From positions 1 through 64,000 of the forward strand of contig SKCR01049659.1 in assembly GCA_019454045.1 (NCBI GenBank): 64,000 bases of DNA, written 5' to 3'. Below, in pieces: positions 13,021-25,643 of this stretch (position 1 is the stretch's first letter; each line of letters opens with the position of its first letter). The stretch comes from Zanthoxylum bungeanum (lineage: Eukaryota; Streptophyta; Magnoliopsida; Sapindales; Rutaceae). A program made the position numbers and the translations under genes. The notes under the pieces were generated by a model, which saw only the letters and a program-made list of their open reading frames with translations, did no database searches and was not told the origin of the DNA.

Positions 13021-15076
13021 CACGATTAGACCATGATGAAAATACATAAGCAATAAGTTTCTCAAATACTTGAAAGAGTATATTATTCTTTCAATGAGGA
13101 CTCCTCCCGGAACACGTCAGTTTGACGGTGTGTCCGAACGGAGAAACCGAATTTTGTTGGACATGATAAGGTTAATCATGAGTCGCTCTGAGCTACCATT
13201 TCCTTCAACGGATACGCATAAACAGTGCAGAACTTATTTAGAATAAGGTTTCATAAAAACCTATTTGACAGACTTCATATTAGATATGAACAAGAAATAA
13301 ACCGGGTTTTCTCATTCCTGAAGATTTGGGAATGCTAGGCATATGTTTGGATGATACCAAACTAAAACCCAAATCGGATAAGTGCCTAAGTTGTTGGTTA
13401 TCCTAGGGAAACCAAAAAGTACTTATACAACTCACAAGAGAACAATGTAATTGTTGCTCTCCATGCGGTTTTTCTAAGAGGAATACCTATATGCAGTGGT
13501 AAGTGGGAAGAAAGTAAAACTCGATAAAAATCGGAGTAATACTATTTCAGGCACCGATTCTTTAATGGAACATAAATAGTTCATCAAGGATGAAACTATA
13601 CCAATAATCTTCGAATACACAAGAACCGTGTAAGTCGGAGAGAGTCAGAAAACAACCTGGGGTTGAGTTTCTGATCTCACCTCATAAAAATGTCAATCTT
13701 ATTGAGGAACACGAACTGACTACATATATGGAAGTGATACAAGGTATCGACTCCCTATCATGGCAAAGTGCCATGATATCCGAAATGGATTCCATGTATA
13801 CCAACTATGTTTGGACACTAGTTGATGTACCACAAGGCATTGTGCCTATTGGTACTATGTAAGTCTTCAAGGAAGACATACATGGAAGGCAACATACCAA
13901 CGTACTAAGCTAGGCTTGTAGCGAAAAGGTATCGTTATCAATATTATGTCGATTACGACGAAACCTTTTAACTGTTGCCACGGAAAATCCATTTGGATAA
14001 TGCTTGCTAATGCTGCATGTTTCATTCATGAAATATGGCAGCTGAATGCCAAAACCGCTTTCCTTAACGGAAATCTTTTGGAGGATGTTTTAACATCCTG
14101 ACGGTTTTGTCGTACCATAACAAGCAAACCAGGTGTGCAGGTTATACGATCCATGGATGGATTGAAGCAAGCATTGCGTTCTTGGAATTATCGTTTTGAT
14201 GTAATCATGATGGTGTATGATTTAATTCAAAACGAAAATGATTCTTGTGTATATAAGGAGGTTAGTGGGAGGACACTGACATGTAATGTCCTATATATAA
14301 TGATAATATATCATTTCTTGGAAAAGATATTCCCATAAATACAATCGGTGAAAGCTTGGCTTTCGAGAAAATTCTCCGTAGAATTCTTGGGAGAAACAAC
14401 CTTTATTCTAGGAATAAAGACCTACTGGGATAGATTTAAAGTTGTTGATAATCTCCGAGAAATCGTATATTAAAAAATATACGCGATCTGGTGTCTCATA
14501 CGCTTTGAGCATGTGGATTCACAATCGGGCCAATCCAAGTGATGGTCATTGGATTGATGTTAAGAACATCCATTAATATCTTAGAGGATCTAAGGATGCT
14601 TTCTTATACTATGGAGAATGAGAACTTAGAGTGACTGGGTTCACTGCTATAAGTTTCCAAACCGATATAAACGACTATAAGTCGCAACAACGGTACTACA
14701 TAGTTTGAATAACGGAACAGTGAGCTGGAAATCTTCCAAGCAAGATACTGTTACCGAATAAACAACACAAGTGGATAATTACTGCAGCTGAGGCATCAAT
14801 AGAATCCTTTTGGGTCGATAATAATCCTAATCAGATTAGGAGTAGTAGTTATGTCTACATCACAAGCTAAAGAATTAATGGTCTCATCAACGATCCAGAT
14901 ATATAATTTGATATTCATCTGATTCGTTCAGATCATACATCGTGGCGATGTGATGATCGTATAAATCGCATCAGATGATAATCATGCAAATCCGCTGACG
15001 AAAGCCTTTCCTCAGTAGTTTGAGCGAACCGTACATAGTTCGGGTGTAGGACACTTGAGTGACTGGCTATAGGCCA
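13021..15076 (+). pseudogene. Degraded copia pol (RT region and 3' end) of Copia-1
   Basis: Fragments of copia RT can be read with frame changes: SLSWQSAMISEMDSMYTNYV and VDVPQGIVPIG near 13750-13860, then VIRSMDGLKQALRSWNYRF and NENDSCVYKEVSG near 14140-14265. These match the block before the copia active site. The active-site YVDD block itself cannot be read. Sequence to 15060 aligns by position with RNase H and the C terminus but has no continuous frame. A local lesion at about 14085-14105, after the block resembling FLNGNLLED, is also found in Copia-2, so the defect is older than both insertions. A polypurine tract, AAGTGGGAGA, ends the region. Confidence 0.8.
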
Positions 15077-15086
15077 AGTGGGAGAT
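15077..15086 (+). promoter_or_regulatory. Polypurine tract of Copia-1
   Basis: AAGTGGGAGA lies directly before the 3' LTR start (TGTTGG at 15087). The same tract, inverted, precedes the Copia-2 3' LTR at about 19703-19715. Confidence 0.8.
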
Positions 15087-17116
15087 TGTTGGACAATTAT
15101 GACCCATAGCGTAACTATTTGTACATATCATGGTGTTGTTGTACAAATTAACTATGTGACAAAGGAGATTGCTCTCTTATCATTTGTGATTAGATCACCA
15201 AGATGTATAAATGATAGGAGGTCCTTATGATTAGTTCCTGGATTGAGATGATATGAGACAGTATCAATCCATGAAGGATTAATCATTAAATATCCCTAGT
15301 CGGATTATTATCGAGATTGGACATCGATAATGTGAAAAAGACTAGTATTACACTTGTGCGCGTTGTGAGGGCATAACGGCATAGTTCTTATATATTTGGT
15401 TATAGGATACTCATGCAAGTGTAGTAGGAGGTTGTGTTTTACCGATGGTACGGGAAACAGCTTCGCTCTGGATAGACCCCTCAGAATTCCATTGGTAGTA
15501 TGACTATGTGTCTATGGAAGTCCGAAATCAGGGTAGGTGTATTTGGTCTTAACCTGAGACTTGCACCGCTAATACTTGCGACAATCAATATACTTTGGTT
15601 TTAGGTCATCCAGGGCTTTAACAGGTTCTGTGTACGCCTCTGCTGGGTATATTGAGAATCGTAGTGTGTTGGGTGTGATGTCAAGACGGAAGTATCACTC
15701 CAGTCATAGTGGAGATGATGGTCACGTAGGATACAGAACTGGTTCTCTTATGTACTGCAGTCATCGGGATAAAATGACTAGGTCATGTTTATCCGATATA
15801 GAGACTAGTTACCAGAGATCCGATATGTGCTTCGTACGAGGCAGACACAATTCCAGCCCCAAGCCTTGCACGTGACATCTGATGCTGGATCGAAATAAGC
15901 AATACTACGTATACTACGCCTGATATAGATCACATATTCCTGTAAGGATATTTCTGGAGAATTGGGAAGGCATGACGTTTTGCTAGAAGCCAACTTTGTC
16001 TTGTAAATCGGTACAAACGTAGTACTAGGTACTTACGTGTTCGGATAGGCCGACGACCGTATTTACTGCCAACATATCCGAGGATCTCAAGGGTCGCTTC
16101 CCGAAGATTCACCGATGACGTATGACTCGCACTTTATTAATCTGGGATTAATTAGATGAGAGAGAAAATTAATCTGAATTAATTGCGGAGATATTTTATC
16201 TGGGATAAAATATTAATTAAAGAGAGAAAATGATTAATTTGGAATTAATCGATAAAATAATATATTCGATATATTATACGAAATTGGATTTCGACACGGA
16301 ATTAAAATTAGATTTTAAATCAGGCGAACGAGTTAATTTAGAATTAATTCGTTAGCGACGTGAATAGTGATTTGCTAGGCATAATTATTTAATTACGTCA
16401 CAACGGAAAAATTCGTTAATTTGGAATTAGCGAACCCGAGCCCGAGAGTGTTTGCGAGCGCACTCGCATTTCGAATTCAAGTGCGGCCCGTAATTCACAT
16501 CAAACATCAAATCATTAGTCACATCAAGCGTCAAATCGTTAGTCACTTTGAGTGATGTGACAACTTGTCACTTGATTGATTGAGTGATGTGAATAGTTGA
16601 TGTAGTGGTTGGCAAAGCTTTAATGGCTTGACTTTTTGGAAAAGTAAAATTTGAAAATGAATTTTTGAAATTCATAAGTGTATTAGATACACTTTTTAGC
16701 CAATAACCAACACATTCTCTCTTCTCTTTCTTCATCCCTCTCTCACGCCCAAAGTGGCCTGTTTTTCCTTCTGTTTTTGGCTCACTGCCGAGAGCAAGGA
16801 GAAGCAAAAGGTGATGATTTTGTGGCAAAATCAAGAGTGCTAGCACACAATAGTGTCTTGCGAAGGTGATAGGGAAACCCACCCGTGAGCTTGGAATCAC
16901 ATAACGAAAGCTTGGAGCTTGGAAGATGATCCATGGCAGAATTTTTGGAGACCAAATTCAGCTTATTGCCGAATGCACCTTGGAGGGAAGAAAAGAATTT
17001 TTGTGTTCGTCGCATCGCCTCAACCGATCGATGTAAGTATTCCCAAATTTCTTCGTGTATTCACATGTATGTTTCATCGCTTTATTTGATCCTCGGGACT
17101 TAGAGATTTCCCAACA
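15087..17116 (+). repeat. 3' LTR of Copia-1
   Basis: This 2030-bp LTR is near-identical to 4976-7004, is bounded by TGTTGG…CCAACA, and is followed directly by the target duplication CTTTC. Confidence 0.92.
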
Positions 17117-17121
17117 CTTTC

Positions 17122-17702
17122 CAGCGTACCAAGGTTAAATGCGTTTGTTTTGGTTGAGTTAATGTCAAATATTCTAATGTCGTGCAAGTTAAATGGAAGA
17201 AACTCAGGCAAATAAGCGAAATGAATGTCTTTATTACTAGCGAATGTGGGAGTACAATCAAATAAATCATTGAAATAAACGTCTTCGTCATCCGCAGCCT
17301 TGCCTTCCTCGGTCTCCTTGCTCTCCTCGAGCGTCAGACTCTCTAGTTTCATCAGCTCCTCTTTCCACTTGTCTTCCTCATTTGCAACTTCTTCTGACAG
17401 TGGCTCATTGCCCATCACATCCTGGAAGATCTAAAATCCTGGTACCATAATCCCATTGACTTCCACCGGTTCAGGCTCTCCTTGATACCCCGTAGCTTTC
17501 ACAAAGTATTCTGCCAGCTTCAGCCCTTTCTTCTTAGTCTTCGGCTTATCCTCGTCGAACTTGTATCCCAATCCTCTCCTGGTGGTCTGCCCCTTGAAGT
17601 CCGGCAGGGCTCCTCCAACACTGGAACCTGTGCCCGGATCAAACTTCATCTTCTAAGTTTATCTCAACTTGGAACCTCGTGAAAGGATGTATCTCCAAAA
17701 CG
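17122..17702 (-). pseudogene. Tat-1 protease-to-RT linker fragment
   Basis: The minus strand reads a Tat-type linker, including KGQTTRRGLGYKF and a glutamate-rich stretch LEESKETEEGKAADDED, then LPFNLHDIRIFD. The upstream end continues the protease frame at 29809 after Copia-2 is removed; the downstream end joins the RT frame at 4970 after Copia-1 is removed. A frame change lies near 17650 and a stop near 17430. It is not an independent gene. Confidence 0.8.
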
Positions 17703-17707
17703 GCCAC

Positions 17708-19702
17708 TGTTGGAATTCTCTAAGGTCCCAAGGATCATTATCAAGCAAGAAACATACATGTGAATACACGAAGAAGTTGCAGAATACTTACATCGATCGG
17801 TTGAGCGATGCGACGAACACAAAAACTTCAAGTCCTCCTCCAAGGTGCATTCGGCAGATAGCTGAATTTTGGGCTCCAAATTTTTGGCAATGGTGATCTC
17901 CATCAAGCTCCAAGCTTTGTGTTGATTCCTTGCTCACAAGTGGGTTTCCCTATCACCTTAGGATGACTCCATTGTGTGCTAGCACTCTTGATTTTATAAT
18001 AAAATCATCATGTTTGCTTCTCCTTGCTCTCGGCAGTGAGCCAAAAACCAGAAGAAAAAATAGCCCATTTGGGCGTGAGAGAGAGGAAGAAGAATTGAGA
18101 GAGATTGTGTTATTTTGTTACTGCAAATTGGTAAATGATTTTCCAAAAATCATATACACAAAATTGCAACCAAAAAGTCAAATGGCAATTATGCCAACCA
18201 CTTCCATCAACTACTATCAATCAATCAAGTGACAAGTTGTCACATCACTCAAAGTGACTAATGATTTGACGCTTGATGCGACTAGTGGTTTGACGCTTGA
18301 TGTGACTTACGGGCCGCACTTGAATTCGAAATGCGAGTGCGCTAACAAACACTTCCGGGCTCGGGTTCGCTAATTCAAAATTAACGAATTTTCCGTTGCG
18401 ACGCAATTAAATATTTATGCCTAGTAAAATCACTATTCACATCGCTAACGAATTAATTCTAAATTAACTCGTTCGCCCGAATCAAAATCTAATTTCAATT
18501 CCGCATCGAAATCCAATTTCGTATAATATATCTAATATATTATTTTATCATTAATTCCAAATTAATCGTTTTCTCTCTTTAAATTAATATTTTATCCCAG
18601 ATAAAATATCTCTGTAATCAATCCCAGATTAATTTTCTCTCTCATATAATTAATCCCAGATTAATTAAAGTGCGAGTCATACGTCATCGGTGAATCTTCG
18701 GGAAGCGACCCATGAGATCCCCGGATATGTTGGCAGTAAATCCGGTCGTCGGACTATCCGAACACGATCGTACCTAGTACTACGTTTATACCGATTTACA
18801 AGACAAGGTTGGCTTCTAGCAAAGCGCCATGCCTACCCAATTCTCCAGAAATATCCTTACAGGAATATGTGATCTATATCAGGCGTAGTATACGTAGTAT
18901 TGTGTATTTCGATCCAGTATCGGATGTCACATGCTAGGCCTGAGGCTGGAATTGTGTCTGCCCCGTACGAAACACATATCGAATCTATGGTAACTAGTCT
19001 CTATAATCGGATAAACATGACCTAGTCGTTTTATCCCGATGACTGCAGTACATAAGAGAACCAGTTTCGTATCCTACGTGACCATCATCTCTACTATGAC
19101 TGGAGTGATACTTCCGTCTTGACATCACACCCAACACACTACGATTCTCAATATACCCAGCAGAGGCGTACACAGAACCTGTTAAAGCCCTGGACGACCT
19201 AAAACCAAAGTATATTGATTGTCGCAAGTATTAGCGGTGCAAGTCTCAGGTTAAGACCAAATACACCTACCCTGATTTCGGACTTCCATACTACCAATGG
19301 AATTCCGAGAGGTCTATCCAGAGCGAAGCTGTTTTCCGTACCATCGGTAAAACACAACCTCCTACTACACTTGCATGAGTATCTTATACCCAGATATATG
19401 AGAACTATGCCGTTATGCCCTCACAACGCGCACAAGTGTAATACTAGTCTTTTTCGCAATATCGATGTCTAATCTCGATAATACTCTGAATAGGGATATT
19501 TAATGATTAATCCTTCGTGGATTGATACTGTCTCATATCATCTCAATCCAGGAACTAATCATATGGACCTCCTATCATTCATATATCTTGGTGATATAAT
19601 CAGAAATGATAAGAGAGCAATCTCATTTGTCACATAGTTAATTTGTACAACAACACCATGATTTGTACAAATAGTGACGCTATGGGTCATAACTGTCTAA
19701 GA
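17708..19702 (-). repeat. 3' LTR of Copia-2
   Basis: On the minus strand this is the element's 3' LTR. Its start has decayed: TCTTAGACAG stands where the partner has TGTTGGACAG. It ends CCAACA at 17708. The polypurine tract CCAAGTGGGAGAT (minus) adjoins at 19703-19715. Confidence 0.9.
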
Positions 19703-19715
19703 ATCTCCCACTTGG

Positions 19716-21800
19716 CCTATAGCCAGTCACTCGAGTGTCCTACACCCGAACTATGTACGGTTCGCTCAAATTACTGAGAAAAGACTTTCGTCAGCGAATT
19801 TACATGATTATCATCTGATGCGATTTATTCGATCATCACATCGCCATGATGTATGATCCGAACGAATCAAATGAATATCGAAGTATATATCTGGATCGTT
19901 GATGAGACCATTAATTCTTTAGCCTGTGCTGTAGCCTAGCTCAGCTGCTAACAGAACTATATCTAATCTAATTAGATTTATTATCGACCCAAATGGCTTC
20001 TATTGCTGCCTCAGCCGCATCAATAATCCATTTTTGTTGTTTATTCGGTAACAATATCTTGCATGGAAGATTTCTAGCTCACTGTTCCGTTGTTCAAACT
20101 GTATAATACCGCTTTGTGACTTACAATCGTTTATTTATCGATTAGGAAACTTGCAGCAGTGATCCCAGTCACTTCAAGTTCTCCTTCTCCATAGTATAAG
20201 ACAGCATCCTTAGTTCCTCTAAGATACTCAAGGATGTTCTTAACATCAATCCAATGACTATCACTTGGATTGGCCTGATTGTGACTCCATATGCTCAAAG
20301 CGTATGAGACACCAGGTCAAATACATTTTTCAATGTACGAGTTCTCGGAGAGTGCTAACAATTTTAAATCTATCCCAGTAGATCTTTATTACTAGAATAA
20401 AGGTTGTTTCTCCCAAGAATTCTACGGAGAATTTTCATGAAAGCCAAGCTTTCATCGATTTTATTATGGGAATATCATTTCCAAGAAATGATATGTCATT
20501 ATTACTTTGGACATTCATTGTCAGTGCGCTCCCACTAACCCTCTTATATACACAAGAATCATTTTCGTTTTGAATTAAATCATACACCATTATGATTACA
20601 TCAAAACGATAATTCCAAGAACGCTATGCTTGCTTCAATCCATCCATGGATCGAATAACCTGCAAACCTTGTTTGCTTGTTTTGTTACGACAAAACCGCC
20701 AGGATGTTCTAAACATCCTCCAAAAGGTTTCCGTTAAGGAAAGCGGTTTTGGCATACAGCTGACATATTTCATAAATGAAACATGCAACATTAGGAAGCA
20801 TTATCCAAATGGATTTACCATGGCAACATGTAAAAATTTTCGTTGTAATCGACACAATGTTGATAACGATACATTTTCGCTACAAGCCTAGCTTTGTACG
20901 TTGGTATGTTGCCTTCCATGTATGTCTTCCTAGGAGACTTATATAGTACTAGTAGGCACAATGCCTTGCGGTACAAGAACTAGTATCCAAACTTAGTTGG
21001 TATACATGGAATCCATTTCGGATATCATGACACTTTGCCATAATAGGAGTCGATACCTTGTATCACTACCTCATACGTAGTCAGTTCATGTTCCTCAATA
21101 AGATTGACATCTTTATGAGGTGAGATCAGAAACCCATACCCCATGTTATTTTCTGACTCTCTCCGACCTACGCGGTTCTTGTGTATTCGAAGATTATTGG
21201 TATAGTTTCATCCTTGATGAACTATTTGTGTTCCATTAAGGAATCAGTTCCTTGAATAGTATTACTCTGATTTTCATCGAGTTTTACTATACTCATACTT
21301 ACCATTGCATATAGGTATTCCTCTTAGGAAAACCGCATGGAGAGCAACAATTACATTGTTCTCTTGTGAGTTGTATAAGTACTATACTTTGGTTTCCCTA
21401 GGATAACCAACAACTTAGGCACTTATTTGATTTGGGTTTTAGTTTGGTATCATCCAAACATATGCCTAGCATTCCCAAATCTTCAGGAATGAGAAAACCC
21501 GGTTTCTTTCCTGTTCATATCTAATATGAAGTCTGTCAAACAGGTTTTTATGGAACCTTATTCTAAATAAGTTCTGCACTGTTTATGCGTATTCGTTGAA
21601 GGAAATGGTTAGCTCAGAGCGACTCATGATTAACCTTATCATGTCCAACAAAATTCGGTTTCTCCGTTCGGACACACCGTCAAACTGACGTGTTCCAGGA
21701 GGAGTCCTCATTGAAAGAATACTATACTCTTTCAAGTATTTGAGAAACTTATTGCTTAAGTATTTTCATCATGATCTAACCGTGATGGTTTTATACTTTA
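19716..21800 (-). pseudogene. Degraded copia pol of Copia-2
   Basis: This is the inverted homologue of 13021-15076. On the minus strand the RT fragment around 20540-20660 reads SMDGLKQA followed by a stop where Copia-1 has Leu, then continues into NENDSCVYK. Frames are broken throughout and no YVDD block is readable. The same lesion near the GNLLED-like block is present at about 20690-20730. Confidence 0.75.
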
Positions 21801-24800
21801 GCCGATCTGTTTGTCAACTTCGTGTCGAAACTATAAAAGTTTCCGATTTGTGTTTCTAAGGAAACATATAACCATAACGCGATGTCACATCCGTAAGGTT
21901 CACGAAATATTCATATCCACCTCTAGCCTAGCTAGATATGTGCCCACTTGCTTCACTATGAACTAGGGCTAACAGATCGGTGGCACTTGCACTTTTACCA
22001 AGTAAAAAGGTGTTTTAGGCACTTTGCCTAATGAACTAGATTCGTAGACATTATTTGAATAGATTCAAATCCGTCCTAGTATCCACTCTTCAAAAGTGTG
22101 GATATACGAGTCTTGTTAATTGTGTCCCAGACAACAATGCCACATATATGTCTCACTGATTACTCAGTTTGAGCTATTTGTTTGTCATGTTTATGTTTGA
22201 GATTCATTTATATTCAAAATATAAATACTGTTATTCATCTAATGTGTTTATCTCAATATCATATTTATATAATAAAACACTTTAGTGTTCTAGAATATAA
22301 AGGTATATCCGCAACGGATTATACTCTGATATGAAGATAATGTTTCTAGTTAAACTAGTTACATTGTAACAGTTTCCTAATTTAAGTACACACCCTGAAG
22401 GGTAGTTCCTAAACTTGGGTATCTACGGTTAAAACAACGACTTTCATCCTGTTTCCAATTCGCATATTAATCTCAAATGAAGTCAGTTTCCTGCTCATAG
22501 CAAATTCTGCACACCAGTACATATTTATGTACTACATCCAGTATCTAAAATCCAATTTTAATACTAGTTGTGAACATATTTATGACAAACATATTTGAAG
22601 TCAGAGCCTTGCCCGTCTTCAATTCCTTCATGTCTGCATTGTCCATACGGCAGTCACGCTTCCGTGTCCCCATTTTGCCACAATTTAGGCAGACATCTTG
22701 GGATATGTCATTTGTCTTCCCAGAAGATTATAATGATTTTGCCTTTGCCCATTTTCCACACTCCAGAAGCCTTCGGCCTAGCCTAGGCCTTCTGGGATGT
22801 TGAAGTAAGGTGCGCCTTGCGATACTTGCCCTATTGCAAACTTTGGCTTTGTCTCCTTGAGTATAGTCATTAACTCTCCAAGAGTTTACTATTACAATTT
22901 TAGTACTTCTAAGATCTAAGAATAGATCTATGAAGATCCTTCAATTTCATTATCATACTTTAAGGATCTAATCCTTAGTTCTGACTAAGAATTAAAGAGT
23001 CTATTTGGCAAGCTTAATGAATTAAGCACTAAAGTTATCATCACATAAATCTTCCAAAGATTATGTTCTACTATTTGCTTAACTCCAGGCTCAGGCCTAC
23101 GATGTTATTTTATCAAATAAAGTAACTTCTTAATTTTCAGGACTATCCTGCAGTTTTATTCCCAATTTGAAAATTAAAGTCGTTTAAATACATTTTCTCC
23201 CAGGATTATGTTTTAAACACCAATCTTTCAATTATCTTGATTCTAATAGTCCAACTATTTAATCAACGATTTTAGGTACTATTTATTATAATGATTACTA
23301 TAGTCCAACTATATAATCAACTATAATTTAATAGATTAAATTCAATTATATTGATTACTATAATCCAATTATAAAATCAACTATTAATTAAATAGTTTAG
23401 TTAATTCAAATATATTGATTACTATAATCCAATTATATAATCAACTATAATGAATTAGTTTGAATACAGTCCAACTGTTTTAAAACAACACTAATTATTA
23501 GTCTAACTAATATATTAATTTATTGACGAAAAATTTGTAATGAGCGCGTATGGCAAGTAACTAAACGAATATTGCAAATTTAATACTTGCCTCCTACTAT
23601 TTTTCGGCGAGCCACTAACCCTCTGTGGAGTACTCGGGAAACCTTGTTTCCTAGTGGGCTAGGATCCCGTTAAATAACACACAATCTTGACTTTGTCCAA
23701 AAAATTGTATGATAATTAACTAGGTAAATCTCTAAGATCAATTGGATCTCATCCAATTCCTAGATCCAGTTGGTGGACATCCAAGTCTGAAACATATATC
23801 CTATATATGCCAATATATCCAATATATTGCCTAACCTTTTTCCTCTGAATCAACTAAGCATTGGCTTTGGCACAACAAACTTAGTGATCCCAGTTTAGCG
23901 GAACCCATTGACCATGGAAAGCTTCGTAATCAATGTCGATATACAAGATCTGATCTTGACTTTGGCCAACAAATCACAACTTGGACAAGACACCAATATG
24001 GAACAAAGCCTTCGTGATTCAAACACATCCTCGACGGACAAAGGCCTTGACTTTGGCCAACAAACCAATGCCAGTCTTGGATCTTGAATAAGAATCACTC
24101 AATGGAAGGAAAAACACTTAATATGATGTTGATGGTTTTTCGCGTGCAATTGGCAACCAATTAATTATCTTTGTTAAGGTCTCATCATCATACACCCTTA
24201 AACATGCATTCTAAACACATAATAAGGCGCATATAAATAAAATAATAATGATATGCGGATGGATACTTAACACATTGTTCCTAGAACAAATCTCTCCATT
24301 TCCTCTCTCCCGCTAGCACAAGTATTGCTTCTACCCGTTACATAACACTTCTAAACAAACCTCATTTATATTGAGGGGAATAGGTGAGAGAGAAATACAA
24401 GGAGTCAAGAGGTAATAGGCTGGACACGCCGGTCCAATTAATAAATTCTAAATTTATTACAACAATTTCCAAAATTGCCCCACCCATCTAATATCCATCC
24501 GATATACATTATTCATGCATCGCAACCATGTATTCACACAATCATGTTATCAATCAATCTAATCCAATTAATTAATCTGATAATTAATGACCATCCAATG
24601 TTCAAACAACGATTTGATTTTGCGCGAGTCTAACTCGTTTTGCGAATAAGTACTCAAAGTACGCATTCTTGAATTAAATTAAACTACAAAATTAAATCCA
24701 ATTCAATTTGCATTTAATACTAATTCATGTATTTAATTCCAAATTAAATATTACACTTTGTTAACGAACCTTTACGACTTAGATTCAAAATCTAATCGTT

Positions 24801-25630
24801 ACGGGTCTCAAAGCCCGATTAACATCCAATGTTTATTTAATTAAAGTCCAATGGGCTTTTAATTAATTTCTTAAGGCATGACTTTTGGTCAACTTGGGTC
24901 AAACCCAAAGACTAAAGCCCCTTTAAAGAATCACCCTTATATGCCTAGAAACCAATTTTGGCCCATTAGGCCCAATTAAATATTAAAGATCCATTAAGTC
25001 ATAATTGGACTTTATGGATATGGTTTTGGGCCCAATTGGATCCAACCAATTTAGCCTAAACCAATCTTGGTACAACCAAGCCCATTAAAGGCCAATAACA
25101 ACTTTTCAAGCCCAAATCCAATTTAAGCCCAACATAATTAAATTCCAAAATTCCAAATTCATAATTTAATTACTCAAAGTGTAAACCATAATTAATCAAC
25201 CAAATCAATATTTCCAAAACACCAATTAGCCTAATTAATTATGCTTATCAACATTAAAACATGTCCAACACATTTTAACAAAAATCAAACCCATATACCA
25301 TGCTATATTGTCTCGGCAATTAGGGATTTATATGTCAAATTTTAAATCCAATCCAATGAATCCAATTCAACATTAAATCAACATTCCCAATTGATTTCAA
25401 GTCATCCAATGAATCAAAAATAAAAATTCCAAGACATAAGGGCAAGCTTCATATTCGGCCAAGCCAATATTTTTGGGCAAAATTGTACTAAACAATATTT
25501 CATGAAATTGATCCAATAAAACTTCAATTAACCATAATTTAAGCATACTTAATCAAACAATTTAACCAAATCATGCTCAAAATCAATTTACCCAATTTTA
25601 ACCCTAAATCAAGTTTCATGCTTTTAACTT
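21801..25630 (-). other. Copia-2 internal region, 5' half, degraded or non-coding
   Basis: This is the inverted homologue of 7018-10801. No gag can be recognised. It keeps the three GCCAAAGTCAAG words (inverted, about 23690, 23955, 24050), the GGAAAC…GTTTCC hairpin (about 23638-23652, loop AAG on the minus strand) and the hairpin array 23237-23512. At the site equivalent to the solo LTR in Copia-1 (near 21780) it is uninterrupted, which confirms that insertion. Confidence 0.7.
23237..23512 (-). repeat. Inverted copy of the TGG-loop hairpin array
   Basis: Six hairpins correspond one-to-one with 9123-9401, at 23237-23266, 23292-23320, 23351-23380, 23415-23444, 23466-23478 and 23496-23512. The loop reads CCA on the plus strand (TGG on the element strand) in the first five and CTA in the last. 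Confidence 0.75.
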
Positions 25631-25642
25631 GCTCTGATACCA
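25631..25642 (-). promoter_or_regulatory. Primer-binding site of Copia-2, tRNA-Met type
   Basis: The minus strand reads TGGTATCAGAGC one base after the 5' LTR end at 25644. Confidence 0.95.
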
Positions 25643-25643
25643 T

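Larger units (their letters stand above)
4976..17116 (+). mobile_element. Ty1/copia element Copia-1, complete ends, TSD CTTTC
   Basis: Two LTRs of about 2.03 kb (4976-7004 and 15087-17116) flank an internal region of about 8.1 kb that includes a 2.2-kb solo LTR insertion. The LTRs start TGTTGGAC and end CCCAACA. The 5-bp duplication CTTTC is exact at 4971-4975 and 17117-17121, and the two flanks join into the Tat-1 pol frame. A tRNA-Met PBS follows the 5' LTR, and a purine-rich tract AAGTGGGAGA precedes the 3' LTR. The LTR pair looks highly similar by eye, yet the coding region is badly degraded, so this copy was probably mobilised in trans. Confidence 0.95.
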
